The notes: a model not told the origin generated them from the letters alone. Counted from the first letter of the stretch, positions 11,860 through 21,282 are shown. The stretch is DNA of 64,000 nt from Comamonadaceae bacterium (GCA_947455465.1 CANGNS010000015.1:27892-91891); one strand, 5' to 3'. A program made the numbers and translations.

Positions 11860-13119
11860 TCAGGGTGCAGGCAGTTCATCCAGGTAATGCAGTGTGCAGG
11901 CGCTGACGTAGGCCTCAGCGCTGTCCTGGGCCGCTTGCGCCGTGGGGGCGCAGGTCATAACGTAGGCAATTCGGTCTGCGTTATCCATAGGCAGTGCGAT
12001 GGCATCGCCCGCTTGCTTGAGCACCTCGACCACCCGCACCTCGGGAGCGGGCGCTGCGGGTAATTCAAGAGCGGCCAAACGCCCACTGCGCATGGCTGTT
12101 ACCCACCTTGTGGCAGCGACATGGCGCGGCACGGACTGAGGCAATTGCAATGCATGGCCCAAATGCAGGTCAATGAGCCACTGGTGAACCGAAGCACCCC
12201 AGGCCAGCGAAATTAGACGGCCAATTTTGGCGCCGACCAAGCGCGGGTTGATTTCAATGAGCGCCGGGCCCTGTGCGGTAAGCATGATTTCCACATGCGC
12301 TGCCCCCCAGTCAAACCCAACCGCATCAAGCAATGAAAACACATAGGCCTGCAACGCCGGGTCCTGCCCCGCCCAAGGTGTGAAACAACCGCCCCTAATG
12401 GCAAACGAGGGCGGCTCATAATAGACTTTGGTATTGGTTCCCAACAGGGTGTGCACGCCCGCATGGCTCATAGTATCGCAGCCAACGACGATTCCAGGCA
12501 TCCAACGTTCGACCAGCAGGCGGTCATTGGCGGCCACGCCCAAGCCATAGTTCACACCCGAGGGCAGCATGTTTTCCAAAGGGCTCAGCCAGGGATCCAA
12601 ATCCTCGGGTTCGCGCAGCAGCACAATGTTTTGCGAGCCAAAGCCGTCGACCGGTTTGATTAACACGGGCAGGCCCAAAGCCTGCACGGCAGCTTGCAAC
12701 TCGGCGTTGGAGCAAGCCAGGGCAAAGGGCGGTTGCGCCAAGCCTTTGGCCTGCAAATGGCTGCGCACCAAAAATTTATCGCGCAAAAGTGCGGCGCTGG
12801 CGGGGTTAAGAAATGGCAACCCTAGCATCTGGGCAATGCCCGCAGCATCTTGGATACGAATGTCCACCAGACACAGCAGCCCCTGCACCGGATGCTGTGC
12901 ATGCAAGAGCGCCACCTCGGCCATCAGCGCCTGTGCCTCCAAGCCTGGGAGATCGATCAGTGTGTGGGCACGCTGTAGCCATTGCCACAGTGCCGGCTGG
13001 TCACGGTAATGCCTCATGTCCGCACTGGCAAAACTGAAGCTGTGACCGCCAGTGCAAGCGGCCTGCAATATGTCGCTGTCGCTGCCGCCGGGCAGCTCTA
13101 TGATGAGCAAATGGGCCAT
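11860..13119 (-). CDS. ATP-grasp domain carboxylate-amine/thiol ligase
   Basis: A 419-residue ATP-grasp enzyme. The nucleotide-binding strand LPVLIKPVDGFGSQNI and the metal-binding LIEINPRLVGAKIGR are clear, with a pre-ATP-grasp domain in the first 100 residues and a C-terminal lid after about 330. Such enzymes activate a carboxylate as acyl phosphate for ligation to an amine or similar acceptor; the substrate is not evident. The start was set at the ATG four bases past the preceding stop, where the sequence MAHLLIIELPGG resembles a first beta strand. It is the last gene of a five-gene minus-strand block with an FMN reductase and a Bug receptor, which suggests uptake and modification of a small acid. 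Confidence 0.8.
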   Translation of the reverse strand: MAHLLIIELPGGSDSDILQAACTGGHSFSFASADMRHYRDQPALWQWLQRAHTLIDLPGLEAQALMAEVALLHAQHPVQGLLCLVDIRIQDAAGIAQMLGLPFLNPASAALLRDKFLVRSHLQAKGLAQPPFALACSNAELQAAVQALGLPVLIKPVDGFGSQNIVLLREPEDLDPWLSPLENMLPSGVNYGLGVAANDRLLVERWMPGIVVGCDTMSHAGVHTLLGTNTKVYYEPPSFAIRGGCFTPWAGQDPALQAYVFSLLDAVGFDWGAAHVEIMLTAQGPALIEINPRLVGAKIGRLISLAWGASVHQWLIDLHLGHALQLPQSVPRHVAATRWVTAMRSGRLAALELPAAPAPEVRVVEVLKQAGDAIALPMDNADRIAYVMTCAPTAQAAQDSAEAYVSACTLHYLDELPAP

Positions 13120-13123
13120 GGCT

Positions 13124-13696
13124 TTAGCCCACTGCACTAGCGTGGCACAAGGCCGTCCACTGTGCCAGCGCGTATTCGGCAGTGGCCTCTTGGGTCGGCG
13201 AAAAGGCGTAACCCAGATCTGACCAGGCCTGCGGGGCGTAGGGCACACACACCGTAGGCGCGATCACGGTGGCGCCGACATAGGCCAGCAGAGCACGTGC
13301 ATGCACCAACCCTAGCGCACCACCACTCCAGCCAGTCGAGGCACTGCACAGCAACACCGGTTTACCGGCAAAGGGGTTGGCATAAGCCTGGTCTAGATAA
13401 GGCAGACGGGTAATCCAATCGACCAGGTTTTTAAGAAATGCCGTAGGTTGTCCGTTGTATTCGGGGCAGGCTATCAGCACCCCCGTGGCGCTGGCCACCC
13501 TCGCGTGCCAAGGGGTTACCAATGCTAGCGTGGCCGGATCGTTCTCCAAGTCTTCATCAAACAACGGCAAGCGCATATCGCTAGGATTCAAAAAATCACC
13601 CTGCATGCCTGGCGCCAAGGTATCGGCCAATTGCAAGAGCAAACGCGTATTAAAGGAATCTTGGCGCAGGCTGCCCGAAATTAAACAAATTTTCAT
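13124..13696 (-). CDS. NAD(P)H-dependent FMN reductase family flavoprotein
   Basis: A 190-residue flavodoxin-fold reductase. The phosphate-binding loop GSLRQDSFN is at 8-16 and the flavin-contacting PEYNG at 78-82, with the following FLKNLVDW helix, as in the ArsH/ChrR/SsuE family. It should reduce flavin, quinone, azo or metal substrates with NAD(P)H in the cytosol. Its ATG shares one base with the stop of the Bug gene (TAATG), so the two are coupled, and the ATP-grasp gene begins four bases after its stop. The physiological substrate is unknown. Confidence 0.88.
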   Translation of the reverse strand: MKICLISGSLRQDSFNTRLLLQLADTLAPGMQGDFLNPSDMRLPLFDEDLENDPATLALVTPWHARVASATGVLIACPEYNGQPTAFLKNLVDWITRLPYLDQAYANPFAGKPVLLCSASTGWSGGALGLVHARALLAYVGATVIAPTVCVPYAPQAWSDLGYAFSPTQEATAEYALAQWTALCHASAVG

Positions 13697-14697
13697 TACT
13701 GGGCCTCCAGACCCGCTTGTGCGACCGCCCGTTGCCAGGCGCTCAGTTGGTGTTGCAGCAGGGTGCGCAAAGGCCCCGGACCGCTGGGATGGGGTTCAAA
13801 ACCTTGCCGCGCAAATTCCGTCTGTAGCGCCGGGCGTAACAAGACCGACTGCAGCGCCTGCGCCAATCGGTCACGAATTGCCGAAGGTAGTCCTGCGGGC
13901 GCAAATACGCCGGCCCACATCTGCACACTGGTGGCAACCATATCGGCCTCCGGCAAGGATGGCACCTCGGGTAACAAAGCACTGCGCCGCTCTTGCATCG
14001 CCAACAATGCGCGCAATTTGCCTTCGCGCACTGGGGCCAAGGTATTGGAGGGCGTGGCGATCATCAGGTCTATGCGGCCAGCCAAAAAGTCAGCCATCGC
14101 AGGCACTTCGCCTTTATAGGGAATAGGGTTCAGCAGCAAATGCCGGGCCTTGGCCCACTCGCTCGCCAGCACCAGCGCGCCCGCGTTGCCCGTGCCAAAG
14201 TTCAGCTGTCCAGGGTGCTGCAGGATGTAGGTTTCCAGTTCTGCGACATTGTGTATGGGCAACTGAGGATGGGCAAACAAAAAATAGGAAAAGCTGCCCA
14301 CCCCCGCGACGGGCGTAAAGTCCCGCTCCGGATCATAGGGCAGCGTGCGGTGCAGCCAGGGCGCTGCTGACATGGCGCCGTAGGTGGCCATGAACAAGGT
14401 ATAGCCATCGGGCGCGGCCTTGGCGACAAACTCGGCGGCGGCAACACCATCGACGCCGGGCTTGTTATCCACGACCACCGGTTGACCTATGGCCTGGGCC
14501 AGTGGTTCACAAAGCGCGCGCGCCACCAAATCGGCGGCTCCACCGGCCGGGAAGGGTACAACCAGATGTAAGGGCCTGAGGGGATACGCTGTTTGCGCAA
14601 AGGCCAGTGGGCCGGTAACTAGTACACCGGCGCACAGAGCTAGAGTGGCAAGGCGACCCCCGGCCCGTATCGGCCAAAAAGCAATAATCCGAAACAT
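13696..14697 (-). CDS. Bug family tripartite tricarboxylate transporter substrate-binding protein
   Basis: A periplasmic solute receptor of 333 residues. The N-terminal signal peptide ends near residue 34 (PLAFAQ). The mature protein has the family hallmarks: YPLRPLHLVVPFPAGGAADL, VVDNKPGVDG, and the two-lobed fold with TPSNTLAPVREGKLRAL. Bug proteins bind carboxylates, nicotinate and similar anions. No TctA/TctB membrane partners are present nearby, so this is an orphan receptor. It lies 111 bases downstream of tctE on the same strand and may be under TctDE control. Start chosen at the second Met, MFRII, immediately before the basic N-region of the signal peptide. Confidence 0.92.
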   Translation of the reverse strand: MFRIIAFWPIRAGGRLATLALCAGVLVTGPLAFAQTAYPLRPLHLVVPFPAGGAADLVARALCEPLAQAIGQPVVVDNKPGVDGVAAAEFVAKAAPDGYTLFMATYGAMSAAPWLHRTLPYDPERDFTPVAGVGSFSYFLFAHPQLPIHNVAELETYILQHPGQLNFGTGNAGALVLASEWAKARHLLLNPIPYKGEVPAMADFLAGRIDLMIATPSNTLAPVREGKLRALLAMQERRSALLPEVPSLPEADMVATSVQMWAGVFAPAGLPSAIRDRLAQALQSVLLRPALQTEFARQGFEPHPSGPGPLRTLLQHQLSAWQRAVAQAGLEAQ

Positions 14698-14808
14698 GCA
14701 ATGGGCTCCCAAGTCAGTGGTCGCGGTCGGCATCAGGTCCGTCCGCTTTCCGTCAGCACCTGCGAGGGCCGCAATAGCTGTGCCAAAAGGCGTTTCTACT
14801 GCGTAAAG

Positions 14809-16245
14809 TTAGCGCTCGGCCCCAAAGCGCACACTAAAACAAGCGCCCGGACGGCTGTGGCCCGGGCGGCTGTCGGCGACGGTCACGGTGGCGCGGTGCT
14901 GGCGCGCAATTTCCAGCACGATGGGCAGGCCCAGCCCCGAGCCGTCGGCCTCGTTGCCCAGGGCGCGGTAAAAGGGCTGGAACACCAACTCGCGCTCGGC
15001 CGGCGCAATGCCCGGCCCGCTGTCCTCCACCTGCAGCAGCAAGGTTTTGGTCAGCGGCTCGTAAAGCACCCGGGCGGTGATCATGGCCGTCTCGCCCGCG
15101 GCGGGCGAGGCGTAGTTGATGGCGTTGTCCAGCAGATTGCGCACCATCTCCGAGAGCAAGGTCGGGTTGCCCTTGATCTGCACCCCCGCAGCGCCCGGCT
15201 CGGCGCCCTCGTAGCCGATGTCGATGCCTTTTTCCACGGCACGCGGCACGCAGTCGCGCACCGCCTCCATGGCCACGCGCGCCATGTCGCAGGGCACATG
15301 GGCCAGCACGGTCGCGCTGCTCTCGGCGCGGGCCAGGGCCAGCAGCTGGTTGACCGTGTGCGTGGCGCGGATGCTAGAGCGGCCAATTTGGCGCAAGGAC
15401 TGCTTGAGCTCATCGGCGCTGGCGTCCTGGCGCTGGGCCAGATCGGCCTGCATGCGCAAGCCGGCCAGCGGTGTTTTAAGCTGGTGCGCGGCGTCGGCCA
15501 AAAACCGTTTTTGGGTGGCAATCGTGTCGGTCAGGCGCAGCAGCAAATCGTTGACCGACGCGACCAGGGGCACCACCTCCATGGGCACGGCCTGCACGTC
15601 CAAGGGGCTCAGGTCGTCAGGCTTGCGGGCACGGATGCGCTCCTCCAGGCGGCTCAGCGGCTTGATGGCCTGCGCCAGCGCCAACCACACCAAAAGCACT
15701 GCCACCGGCAGCACCACAAACTGCGGCAGCATCACCCCTTTGACGATTTCGGTGGCCAGCACCGAGCGCTTGTCCATGGTTTCGGCCACCTGCACCAAGG
15801 CCGAGGGCGTGCCCGGCAAATCCAGGCGAATCCACATCGAGGCCACCTTGAGGTCCACGCCCTGCATGGTGACATCGCGCACCCGCACCTCACCGACCGG
15901 GTTGCTATCGTCTTGCGGCGGAATGGGCAGGGCACGCTCGCCGGCCAGCAGCTCGCCGCCGGGGGCCATCACCTGGAAGTACACGGTGTCGCCATCGTCA
16001 GCGCGCAGCAGCTCGCGCGCCGGTTGGGGCAGGGCAAAGTGCACGCTGTCGTGGTGCACCGTCACGTACTGGGCTAAGACGCCGGCGTTGTATTCCAGGG
16101 CGCGGTCAAAGGGCTTGCCGGCAATGCCTTGGGCCACCAACCACGTCAGCACCAGGCTGATCGGCCACAGCAGCAAGATGGGCGTGAGCATCCAATCGAG
16201 GATCTCACCAAAGAGCGATCGCTGTTCGCTTTGAAAGACTTTCAA
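14809..16245 (-). CDS. tctE: TctE-type sensor histidine kinase
   Basis: A membrane histidine kinase of about 478 residues. TM1 (about 13-40) and TM2 (about 165-190) flank a periplasmic domain; a HAMP-like region, the H-box AAHQLKTPLAGL, the N-box NLLDNAINYA, DSGPGIAP and GSGLGLPI follow. In homologues it senses tricarboxylates and phosphorylates TctD. The start is uncertain: a TTG at 16245 overlaps the tctD stop as TTGA, while an upstream in-frame TTG at 16266 would add seven residues. The coupling favours the first. Confidence 0.88.
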   Translation of the reverse strand: MKVFQSEQRSLFGEILDWMLTPILLLWPISLVLTWLVAQGIAGKPFDRALEYNAGVLAQYVTVHHDSVHFALPQPARELLRADDGDTVYFQVMAPGGELLAGERALPIPPQDDSNPVGEVRVRDVTMQGVDLKVASMWIRLDLPGTPSALVQVAETMDKRSVLATEIVKGVMLPQFVVLPVAVLLVWLALAQAIKPLSRLEERIRARKPDDLSPLDVQAVPMEVVPLVASVNDLLLRLTDTIATQKRFLADAAHQLKTPLAGLRMQADLAQRQDASADELKQSLRQIGRSSIRATHTVNQLLALARAESSATVLAHVPCDMARVAMEAVRDCVPRAVEKGIDIGYEGAEPGAAGVQIKGNPTLLSEMVRNLLDNAINYASPAAGETAMITARVLYEPLTKTLLLQVEDSGPGIAPAERELVFQPFYRALGNEADGSGLGLPIVLEIARQHRATVTVADSRPGHSRPGACFSVRFGAER

Positions 16246-16916
16246 TTGGCGATTTTTTCCAGGCAATAGCCCAACCCGCGCACGGTGGCGATGCGGATGG
16301 GGCCTTTTTCGATCTTTTTGCGCAGGCGGTGGATGTACACCTCGATGGCGTTATTGCTCACCTCCTCGCCCCATTCGCACAGGCGCTCGACCAACTGGTC
16401 TTTGCTGACCAGGCGGCCGCTGCGCTGCAGCAGCACCTCCAGCAGGCCCAGCTCGCGGGCGGACAAATCGACCATCTTGCCGTCGATGGTGGCCACCCGG
16501 CCCGACTGGTCATACACCAGCGGCCCATGCTTGATGGTGCTGCTGGCCGCGCCCATGCCCCGGCGCACCAGGGCGCGGGCGCGCGCCTCAAGCTCTTGCA
16601 GGCTAAAGGGTTTGGCCATGTAGTCGTCAGCGCCGTAATCCAGGCCTTTGACGCGTTCTTCCACGCTGTCGGCGGCGGTAAGTATGAGCACCGGCAGCGC
16701 GGAGCCACGGGCACGCAGGCGCTTGAGTACATCCAAGCCATGCATCTTGGGCAGGCCCAGATCCAGGATCAACAGGTCAAATTCGGAATTGGTCATGAGC
16801 GCGGCGTCCGCCTCGCTGCCGCTGGCCACATGGTCGACCGCTGCCCCGGCGTTGCGCAATGCGCGCAACAAACCGTCGGCCAGCACCTGATCATCTTCGG
16901 CGATCAAAATCCGCAT
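16242..16916 (-). CDS. tctD: OmpR-family response regulator TctD
   Basis: A 224-residue response regulator. The receiver has EDD near 7-9, the phospho-acceptor Asp in LILDLGLPKMHG near residue 52 and the Lys in MAKPF. The winged-helix output domain follows (LSARELGLLEVLLQ, EVYIHRLRKKIEKG, TVRGLGYCLE). It heads the minus-strand block tctD-tctE-bug-reductase-ATP-grasp and probably activates one or more of these genes or a distant transporter. MRILIAEDDQ is a typical first strand, so the start is secure. Confidence 0.92.
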   Translation of the reverse strand: MRILIAEDDQVLADGLLRALRNAGAAVDHVASGSEADAALMTNSEFDLLILDLGLPKMHGLDVLKRLRARGSALPVLILTAADSVEERVKGLDYGADDYMAKPFSLQELEARARALVRRGMGAASSTIKHGPLVYDQSGRVATIDGKMVDLSARELGLLEVLLQRSGRLVSKDQLVERLCEWGEEVSNNAIEVYIHRLRKKIEKGPIRIATVRGLGYCLEKIAN

Positions 16917-16979
16917 GCCTGTCTCCTTGCTTGGTGTGCGCTTTGCGCGCTATCTTTTGCTCTTGCCTGCCAAGCCATT

Positions 16980-17480
16980 CTAGGCCTGCGCGCTGTAGGC
17001 TTCCAAGCCTAGCGCCACCACGGTGGCCACCTCATCGCCAATGGCTGCGCGCAACTCGGCCTCGGCCTGCGCCACGCTGGCCGCGTAGGCGCTCAGCCAG
17101 GCCTGGCCCGTGGGGGTAAAGCAGACGATGCGGGCGCGCGCATCGTGCGCGTCGGGCAGGCACTGCACCATGCCCCAGGCCTCGCACTGGCGCACCAGCG
17201 TGCCCATGGCCTGCTTACTCATGCCCGCGCGCTGGGCCAGCGCTGTCAGGCGCGCGCCCTCGGGCGGCAAATGCCGGCTGATATGCCAGTGCGCGGCCGC
17301 CACCTGCCCTCGCCTTGCCAGATTGGACAAGCCCAGCGACACCGCCGGGTGGTGCGCCATCAGCGCCATGACCCGCGCCTCAAAACGCTCAGTAGCCAGG
17401 CGCAGCCAATGGCCCAGATGGTTGTGCCGCCAGGCGTCTGGCGGGGCGAAAGAAGGGCTTTGCGGGGCGATAGATGGCAT
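16980..17480 (-). CDS. MarR-family transcriptional regulator
   Basis: A 166-residue winged-helix regulator. The recognition region LTALAQRAGMSKQAMGTLVRQCEAWG and the wing DARARIVCFTPTGQAWL match MarR. The ATG at 17480 was preferred over an in-frame TTG at 17498. No adjacent gene obviously belongs to it: recA is divergent, starting 144 bases away. The AT-rich stretch 17481-17520 in front of it may hold its own operator. Confidence 0.85.
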   Translation of the reverse strand: MPSIAPQSPSFAPPDAWRHNHLGHWLRLATERFEARVMALMAHHPAVSLGLSNLARRGQVAAAHWHISRHLPPEGARLTALAQRAGMSKQAMGTLVRQCEAWGMVQCLPDAHDARARIVCFTPTGQAWLSAYAASVAQAEAELRAAIGDEVATVVALGLEAYSAQA

Positions 17481-17542
17481 GGCTATATAGTAATACAAAC
17501 TGACTAAAAATAGACAATATTGGCTGGAACTATGCCGTAAAC

Positions 17543-17562
17543 TACTGTTTAAGCATCCAGCC
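17543..17562 (+). promoter_or_regulatory. LexA (SOS) box upstream of recA
   Basis: TACTGTTTAAGCATCCAGCC matches the CTGT-N8-ACAG SOS operator with one change in the right half-site (CCAG). It lies 63 bases upstream of the recA start, where a LexA operator is expected in Betaproteobacteria. LexA binding here would repress recA until DNA damage. Confidence 0.65.
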
Positions 17563-17624
17563 TGTAGTTAATCCCAGAGGCCGGTTTGCCGATTCAACCC
17601 ACCTTTTATGCACAGGAGACCGCC

Positions 17625-18713
17625 ATGGACGCACCCGTTAAAAACCTCGCCGCTAACAGCGAAAAAACCAAAGCCCTGCAAGTCGCGCTTGCCCAAATCG
17701 AGAAGCAGTTTGGCAAAGGCACCATCATGCGCCTGGGCGAAGGCGAGGTGATTGAAGACATCCAGGTCGTCTCCACCGGCTCGCTGGGCCTGGACATTGC
17801 GCTGGGCGTTGGCGGCCTGCCGCGCGGCCGGGTGGTCGAAATCTACGGCCCCGAGTCCTCCGGCAAAACCACGCTCACCCTGCAAGTCATCGCCGAGATG
17901 CAAAAGCAAGGCGGCCAATGCGCTTTTGTCGATGCCGAGCACGCGCTGGACATCCAGTACGCGCAAAAACTGGGCGTCAACCTGCAAGACCTGCTGATCA
18001 GCCAGCCCGACACCGGCGAGCAAGCGCTCGAGATTGTGGACAGCCTGGTGCGCTCAGGCGCCGTAGACCTGATCGTGGTCGACTCGGTCGCCGCGCTCAC
18101 GCCCAAGGCCGAGCTGGAAGGCGAAATGGGCGACTCCCTGCCCGGCCTGCAAGCGCGCCTCATGAGCCAGGCGCTGCGCAAACTCACGGCGCACATCAAG
18201 AAGACCAACTGCATGGTAATCTTCATCAACCAAATCCGCATGAAGATCGGCGTCATGTTCGGCAGCCCCGAAACCACCACCGGCGGTAATGCGCTCAAGT
18301 TCTACGCCTCGGTGCGCCTGGACATCCGCCGCACCGGCACCATCAAAAAAGGCGACGAGGCCATCGGCAACGAGACCAAAGTGAAGGTGGTCAAAAACAA
18401 AGTCGCCTCGCCCTTTAAAACGGCCGAGTTCGACATCCTGTTTGGCGAAGGCATCAGCCGCCACGGCGAGATCATCGACATGGGCGTGAACGCGCACATC
18501 ATCGAAAAATCAGGCGCCTGGTACGCCTACCAGGGCGAAAAAATCGGCCAGGGCCGGGACAACGCGCGCGAGTTTTTGCGCGAAAACCCCGCCCTCTCGT
18601 CCGAAATCGAAAACAAAGTGCGCGAGTCGCTTGGCATTCCGCTGCTGGCGGGCGCCCCAGACGTGCCCGAAGTCAAAGCCAAAGGCGGCAAGAAAGCCGA
18701 AGCGGCTGCCTAA
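17625..18713 (+). CDS. recA: Recombinase A
   Basis: A 362-residue RecA that forms filaments on single-stranded DNA, catalyses strand exchange and triggers LexA self-cleavage. The Walker A motif GPESSGKT is at 75-82, Walker B is [10 protein letters not shown], and loops L1/L2 ([27 protein letters not shown]) are intact. A lysine-rich tail ends the protein. AGGAG at 17613-17617 precedes the ATG and decides it over an in-frame start 39 bases upstream. recX follows 13 bases downstream. Confidence 0.98.
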   Translation: MDAPVKNLAANSEKTKALQVALAQIEKQFGKGTIMRLGEGEVIEDIQVVSTGSLGLDIALGVGGLPRGRVVEIYGPESSGKTTLTLQVIAEMQKQGGQCAFVDAEHALDIQYAQKLGVNLQDLLISQPDTGEQALEIVDSLVRSGAVDLIVVDSVAALTPKAELEGEMGDSLPGLQARLMSQALRKLTAHIKKTNCMVIFINQIRMKIGVMFGSPETTTGGNALKFYASVRLDIRRTGTIKKGDEAIGNETKVKVVKNKVASPFKTAEFDILFGEGISRHGEIIDMGVNAHIIEKSGAWYAYQGEKIGQGRDNAREFLRENPALSSEIENKVRESLGIPLLAGAPDVPEVKAKGGKKAEAAA

Positions 18714-18726
18714 AGCCGGGTAAACG

Positions 18727-19182
18727 ATGGCCAGCGGCCCCAAACTCTCTCTCACGGGGCGCGCACTGCGCTTGCTCAGCAGCCGCGAGCATTCGCGCGC
18801 CGAGCTGCAGCGCAAGCTCGCCCCGCATGAGGAAACGCCGGGCGAGCTGGCCGCCGTGCTGGACAAACTGGCGGCCAAAGACCTGCAAAGCGACCAGCGC
18901 GCCGTCGATTCGCTGGTCCACCGGCGCAGCGCCAAGCTAGGCACGCAGCGCCTGCGCCAAGAGATGCAGTCCAAGGGCATGGACCCCCAAGCCGTCGCCC
19001 AAGCCGTGGCGCTGCTGCGTACCAGCGAGCAAGCCCGCGCTTTCGAGGTCTGGCGCAAGAAATTCGGCAGCCCCGCCGCCACCCCCGCCGAACGCGCCAA
19101 ACAAGTGCGCTTTCTCGCGGGCCGCGGCTTCAGCGGCGAAGCCATCGCCCGGGTGGTGTCAGGGGCGTTTGATGCGGATTAG
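18727..19182 (+). CDS. recX: Regulatory protein RecX
   Basis: A 151-residue three-helix-repeat protein that binds RecA filaments and limits their extension. The RecX features are visible: RALRLLSSREHSRAELQRKL, the central repeat with LGTQRLRQEMQSKGM and the C-terminal ERAKQVRFLAGRGFSGEAIARVV. It is in operon with recA, the usual arrangement. Confidence 0.94.
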   Translation: MASGPKLSLTGRALRLLSSREHSRAELQRKLAPHEETPGELAAVLDKLAAKDLQSDQRAVDSLVHRRSAKLGTQRLRQEMQSKGMDPQAVAQAVALLRTSEQARAFEVWRKKFGSPAATPAERAKQVRFLAGRGFSGEAIARVVSGAFDAD

Positions 19183-19224
19183 GATAAGCTTCTCCAAATC
19201 TGTATGCAAATGGGAGCTGAATTG

Positions 19225-19893
19225 ATGAAAAAATTGTGGACTGAAAACCGCGGCATCATCCTTTTCTTGTTTTTATTCGGGCTATTTCGCACCGCCATCG
19301 CCGACTACAACCCGATTCCTTCCGGCTCCATGCGCCCCTCCTTGCTCGAAGGTGATGTGGTGCTGGTCAACCGCCTCGCCTACGATCTAAAAATCCCGTT
19401 TACCGATATTGCAGTTTCGCGAATCGACGAGCCGCGACGAGGCGATATCGTGGTTTTTTATTCACCCAAGGACGGCACCCGTTTAATCAAGCGTCTGGTT
19501 GCACTGCCCGGTGATACCGTGGAAATGCACAAAGGTGTGCTCATCATCAATGGCGAAACGGCGCAGTATTCGGAGGGTGTGCAGGTGCAAGAGCCCATCG
19601 ACGGACCATCGGTGTTGCCTGCCGTGCGGATGCGAGAACACCTGGGCGAGCAAGACCACGCGGTCCAATGGTTACCTAGCGTGCCATCCCTGCGCTCGAT
19701 GCCCGCTTTTCGAGTGCCCGAAGGCCACTACTGGATGATGGGTGACAACCGTGATAACAGCGCCGACTCGCGCTATATCGGCCCCGTGCCCCGCCACCTA
19801 CTGGTGGGCCGCGCCCATCACTTAGTGCTTTCGGTGGCGTTCAAAGAAAACTGGCTGCCGCGTTGGGAGCGCTTTGGCATGCCGCTCTCCTGA
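19225..19893 (+). CDS. lepB: Signal peptidase I
   Basis: A 222-residue S26 serine endopeptidase that cleaves signal peptides at the periplasmic face of the inner membrane. A single N-terminal TM lies at about 10-26, the catalytic Ser35 is in SGSMRPSL, the general base Lys89 in IKRLVALPGD, and the box GDNRDNSADSR is at 173-183. It has one TM and is shorter than the LepB usually found next to lepA and rnc, so it may be an additional enzyme. The ATG at 19225 is preceded by GGGAG at good spacing; an in-frame ATG at 19204 is not. Confidence 0.92.
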   Translation: MKKLWTENRGIILFLFLFGLFRTAIADYNPIPSGSMRPSLLEGDVVLVNRLAYDLKIPFTDIAVSRIDEPRRGDIVVFYSPKDGTRLIKRLVALPGDTVEMHKGVLIINGETAQYSEGVQVQEPIDGPSVLPAVRMREHLGEQDHAVQWLPSVPSLRSMPAFRVPEGHYWMMGDNRDNSADSRYIGPVPRHLLVGRAHHLVLSVAFKENWLPRWERFGMPLS

Positions 19894-19973
19894 ACAGGCT
19901 AAAGAGACTATTTGCCCGCTGAGCAGCATTTGTGCTTGCCCTCCATGGTGAACCAGCTCAAAGTAGCCTAAAG

Positions 19974-20351
19974 ATGGAAATCAAAACCATTCAAACCGAA
20001 GCGGACTACCTTGCTGCGCTGCGCGAGGTAGCGGTGCTTATTGACCTGGATCCGGCACCCAACTCGCCAGAGGGCGAGCGCCTCGACGTGCTGGGCACCC
20101 TGGTGCAGGCCTATGAAGCCAGGCACTACCCGATTGACCCCCCCGACCCGATAGAAGCCATCAAGTTCCGCATGGACCAGTCGGGCCTGACGGTCAAAGA
20201 CCTGGTGCCTTACATTGGGCCGCTCAACCGGGTGTATGAAGTTCTGGCCTACAAACGCCCCTTGTCGCTCCCTATGATCCGCCGCCTGAGCGACGGCTTG
20301 CATATTCCGGCAGACGTGCTGATTCGCGCGCCCGTACCGGCTGCCGCTTGA
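19974..20351 (+). CDS. HigA-like antitoxin / XRE regulator, no toxin partner
   Basis: A 125-residue protein with the HigA-type N-terminal extension (IQTEADYLAALREVAVLIDLDP, LDVLGTLVQAYEARHYPIDPPDP) followed by an XRE-like HTH (MDQSGLTVKDLVPYIGPLNRVYEVLAYKRPLSL). HigA proteins bind the HigB mRNA interferase and repress their operon. No HigB-sized gene lies beside it: lepB ends 80 bases upstream and argC is convergent. It may be an orphan antitoxin or a stand-alone regulator. Confidence 0.8.
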   Translation: MEIKTIQTEADYLAALREVAVLIDLDPAPNSPEGERLDVLGTLVQAYEARHYPIDPPDPIEAIKFRMDQSGLTVKDLVPYIGPLNRVYEVLAYKRPLSLPMIRRLSDGLHIPADVLIRAPVPAAA

Positions 20352-20361
20352 GGCACCCCGC

Positions 20362-21282
20362 TCACAAACCCAGCATCAACTCCAGGTTTTGCACCGCCGC
20401 GCCGCTGGCGCCTTTACCCAGGTTGTCCAGGCGGGCGACCAGCAGGGCGTGGCCGGCGGCTTCGTTGGCAAAGACGCGCAGCTCCATCTGGTTGCTGCCG
20501 GCCAGGGCCACGGCGTCGAGCTTGGCGTCGGCCGTGGGCGGCTCCACCGTCACGTAGCGGCTGGCGGCGTAGTGCGCGGCCAGGGCGGCGTGCAGGGCTT
20601 GGGCGCTGGGGCGGCCGGGCAGGCCGTCCAGGTGCAAGGGCAGCTGCACCAGCATGCCTTGCGCAAAATTACCCACCGAGGGCACAAACAGCGGGCGGCG
20701 CGTCAGGCCGGTGCAGTGCATGATTTCGGGGATGTGTTTGTGCTGCAAACCCAGCGCATACAGCTCAAAAGGCGCGGCGCTGCCGGCCTCGTAGGCCTCG
20801 ATCATGCTGCGCCCGCCGCCGCTGTAGCCGCTCACCGAGGGCAAACACAGCGCAAAGTCGGCTGGCAGCAGTCCCGCGTCGATCAGGGGGCGGATCAGCG
20901 CAATCGCGCCGGTGGCGTAGCAGCCGGGGTTGGCCACGCGGTCAGCGGCGGCAATGGCGGCGCTTTGGCCGGCGCACAGTTCGGCAAACCCATACACCCA
21001 GCCCGGCGCGGTGCGGTGCGCGGTCGAGGCGTCGATGATGCGCGGGGCCTTGCCCGTCTCGCGGCGCAGCGCGTCCACCATAGCCACCGAGGCGACGGCC
21101 GCCTCGTCGTGCAGGCACAGCACCACCAGGTCAGCCTGCGCCATCAGGGCGCGCTTGGCCGCGTCGTCTTTGCGCAGCACCGGGTCGATGCGCAGCATCT
21201 CGATGTTCGCCATCGCTTGCAGGCGCTCGCGGATTTGCAGGCCGGTGGTGCCGGCTTCGCCGTCGATAAAGATTTTTTTCAT
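20362..21282 (-). CDS. argC: N-acetyl-gamma-glutamyl-phosphate reductase
   Basis: A 306-residue enzyme that reduces N-acetyl-glutamyl phosphate to the semialdehyde in arginine synthesis. The N-terminal dinucleotide motif is [15 protein letters not shown] and the catalytic Cys121 is in NPGCYATG. The length and early sequence fit the shorter second class of ArgC. The start [11 protein letters not shown] is where the Rossmann fold begins; the longer open frame upstream adds unrelated residues. The 180 bases to sucC hold divergent promoters. Confidence 0.94.
   Translation of the reverse strand: MKKIFIDGEAGTTGLQIRERLQAMANIEMLRIDPVLRKDDAAKRALMAQADLVVLCLHDEAAVASVAMVDALRRETGKAPRIIDASTAHRTAPGWVYGFAELCAGQSAAIAAADRVANPGCYATGAIALIRPLIDAGLLPADFALCLPSVSGYSGGGRSMIEAYEAGSAAPFELYALGLQHKHIPEIMHCTGLTRRPLFVPSVGNFAQGMLVQLPLHLDGLPGRPSAQALHAALAAHYAASRYVTVEPPTADAKLDAVALAGSNQMELRVFANEAAGHALLVARLDNLGKGASGAAVQNLELMLGL

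Noticed and set aside
14701..16077. A 458-codon open frame opposite tctE
   Set aside because: Shadow frame with repetitive His/Gly/Gln composition; the histidine kinase motifs are on the minus strand.
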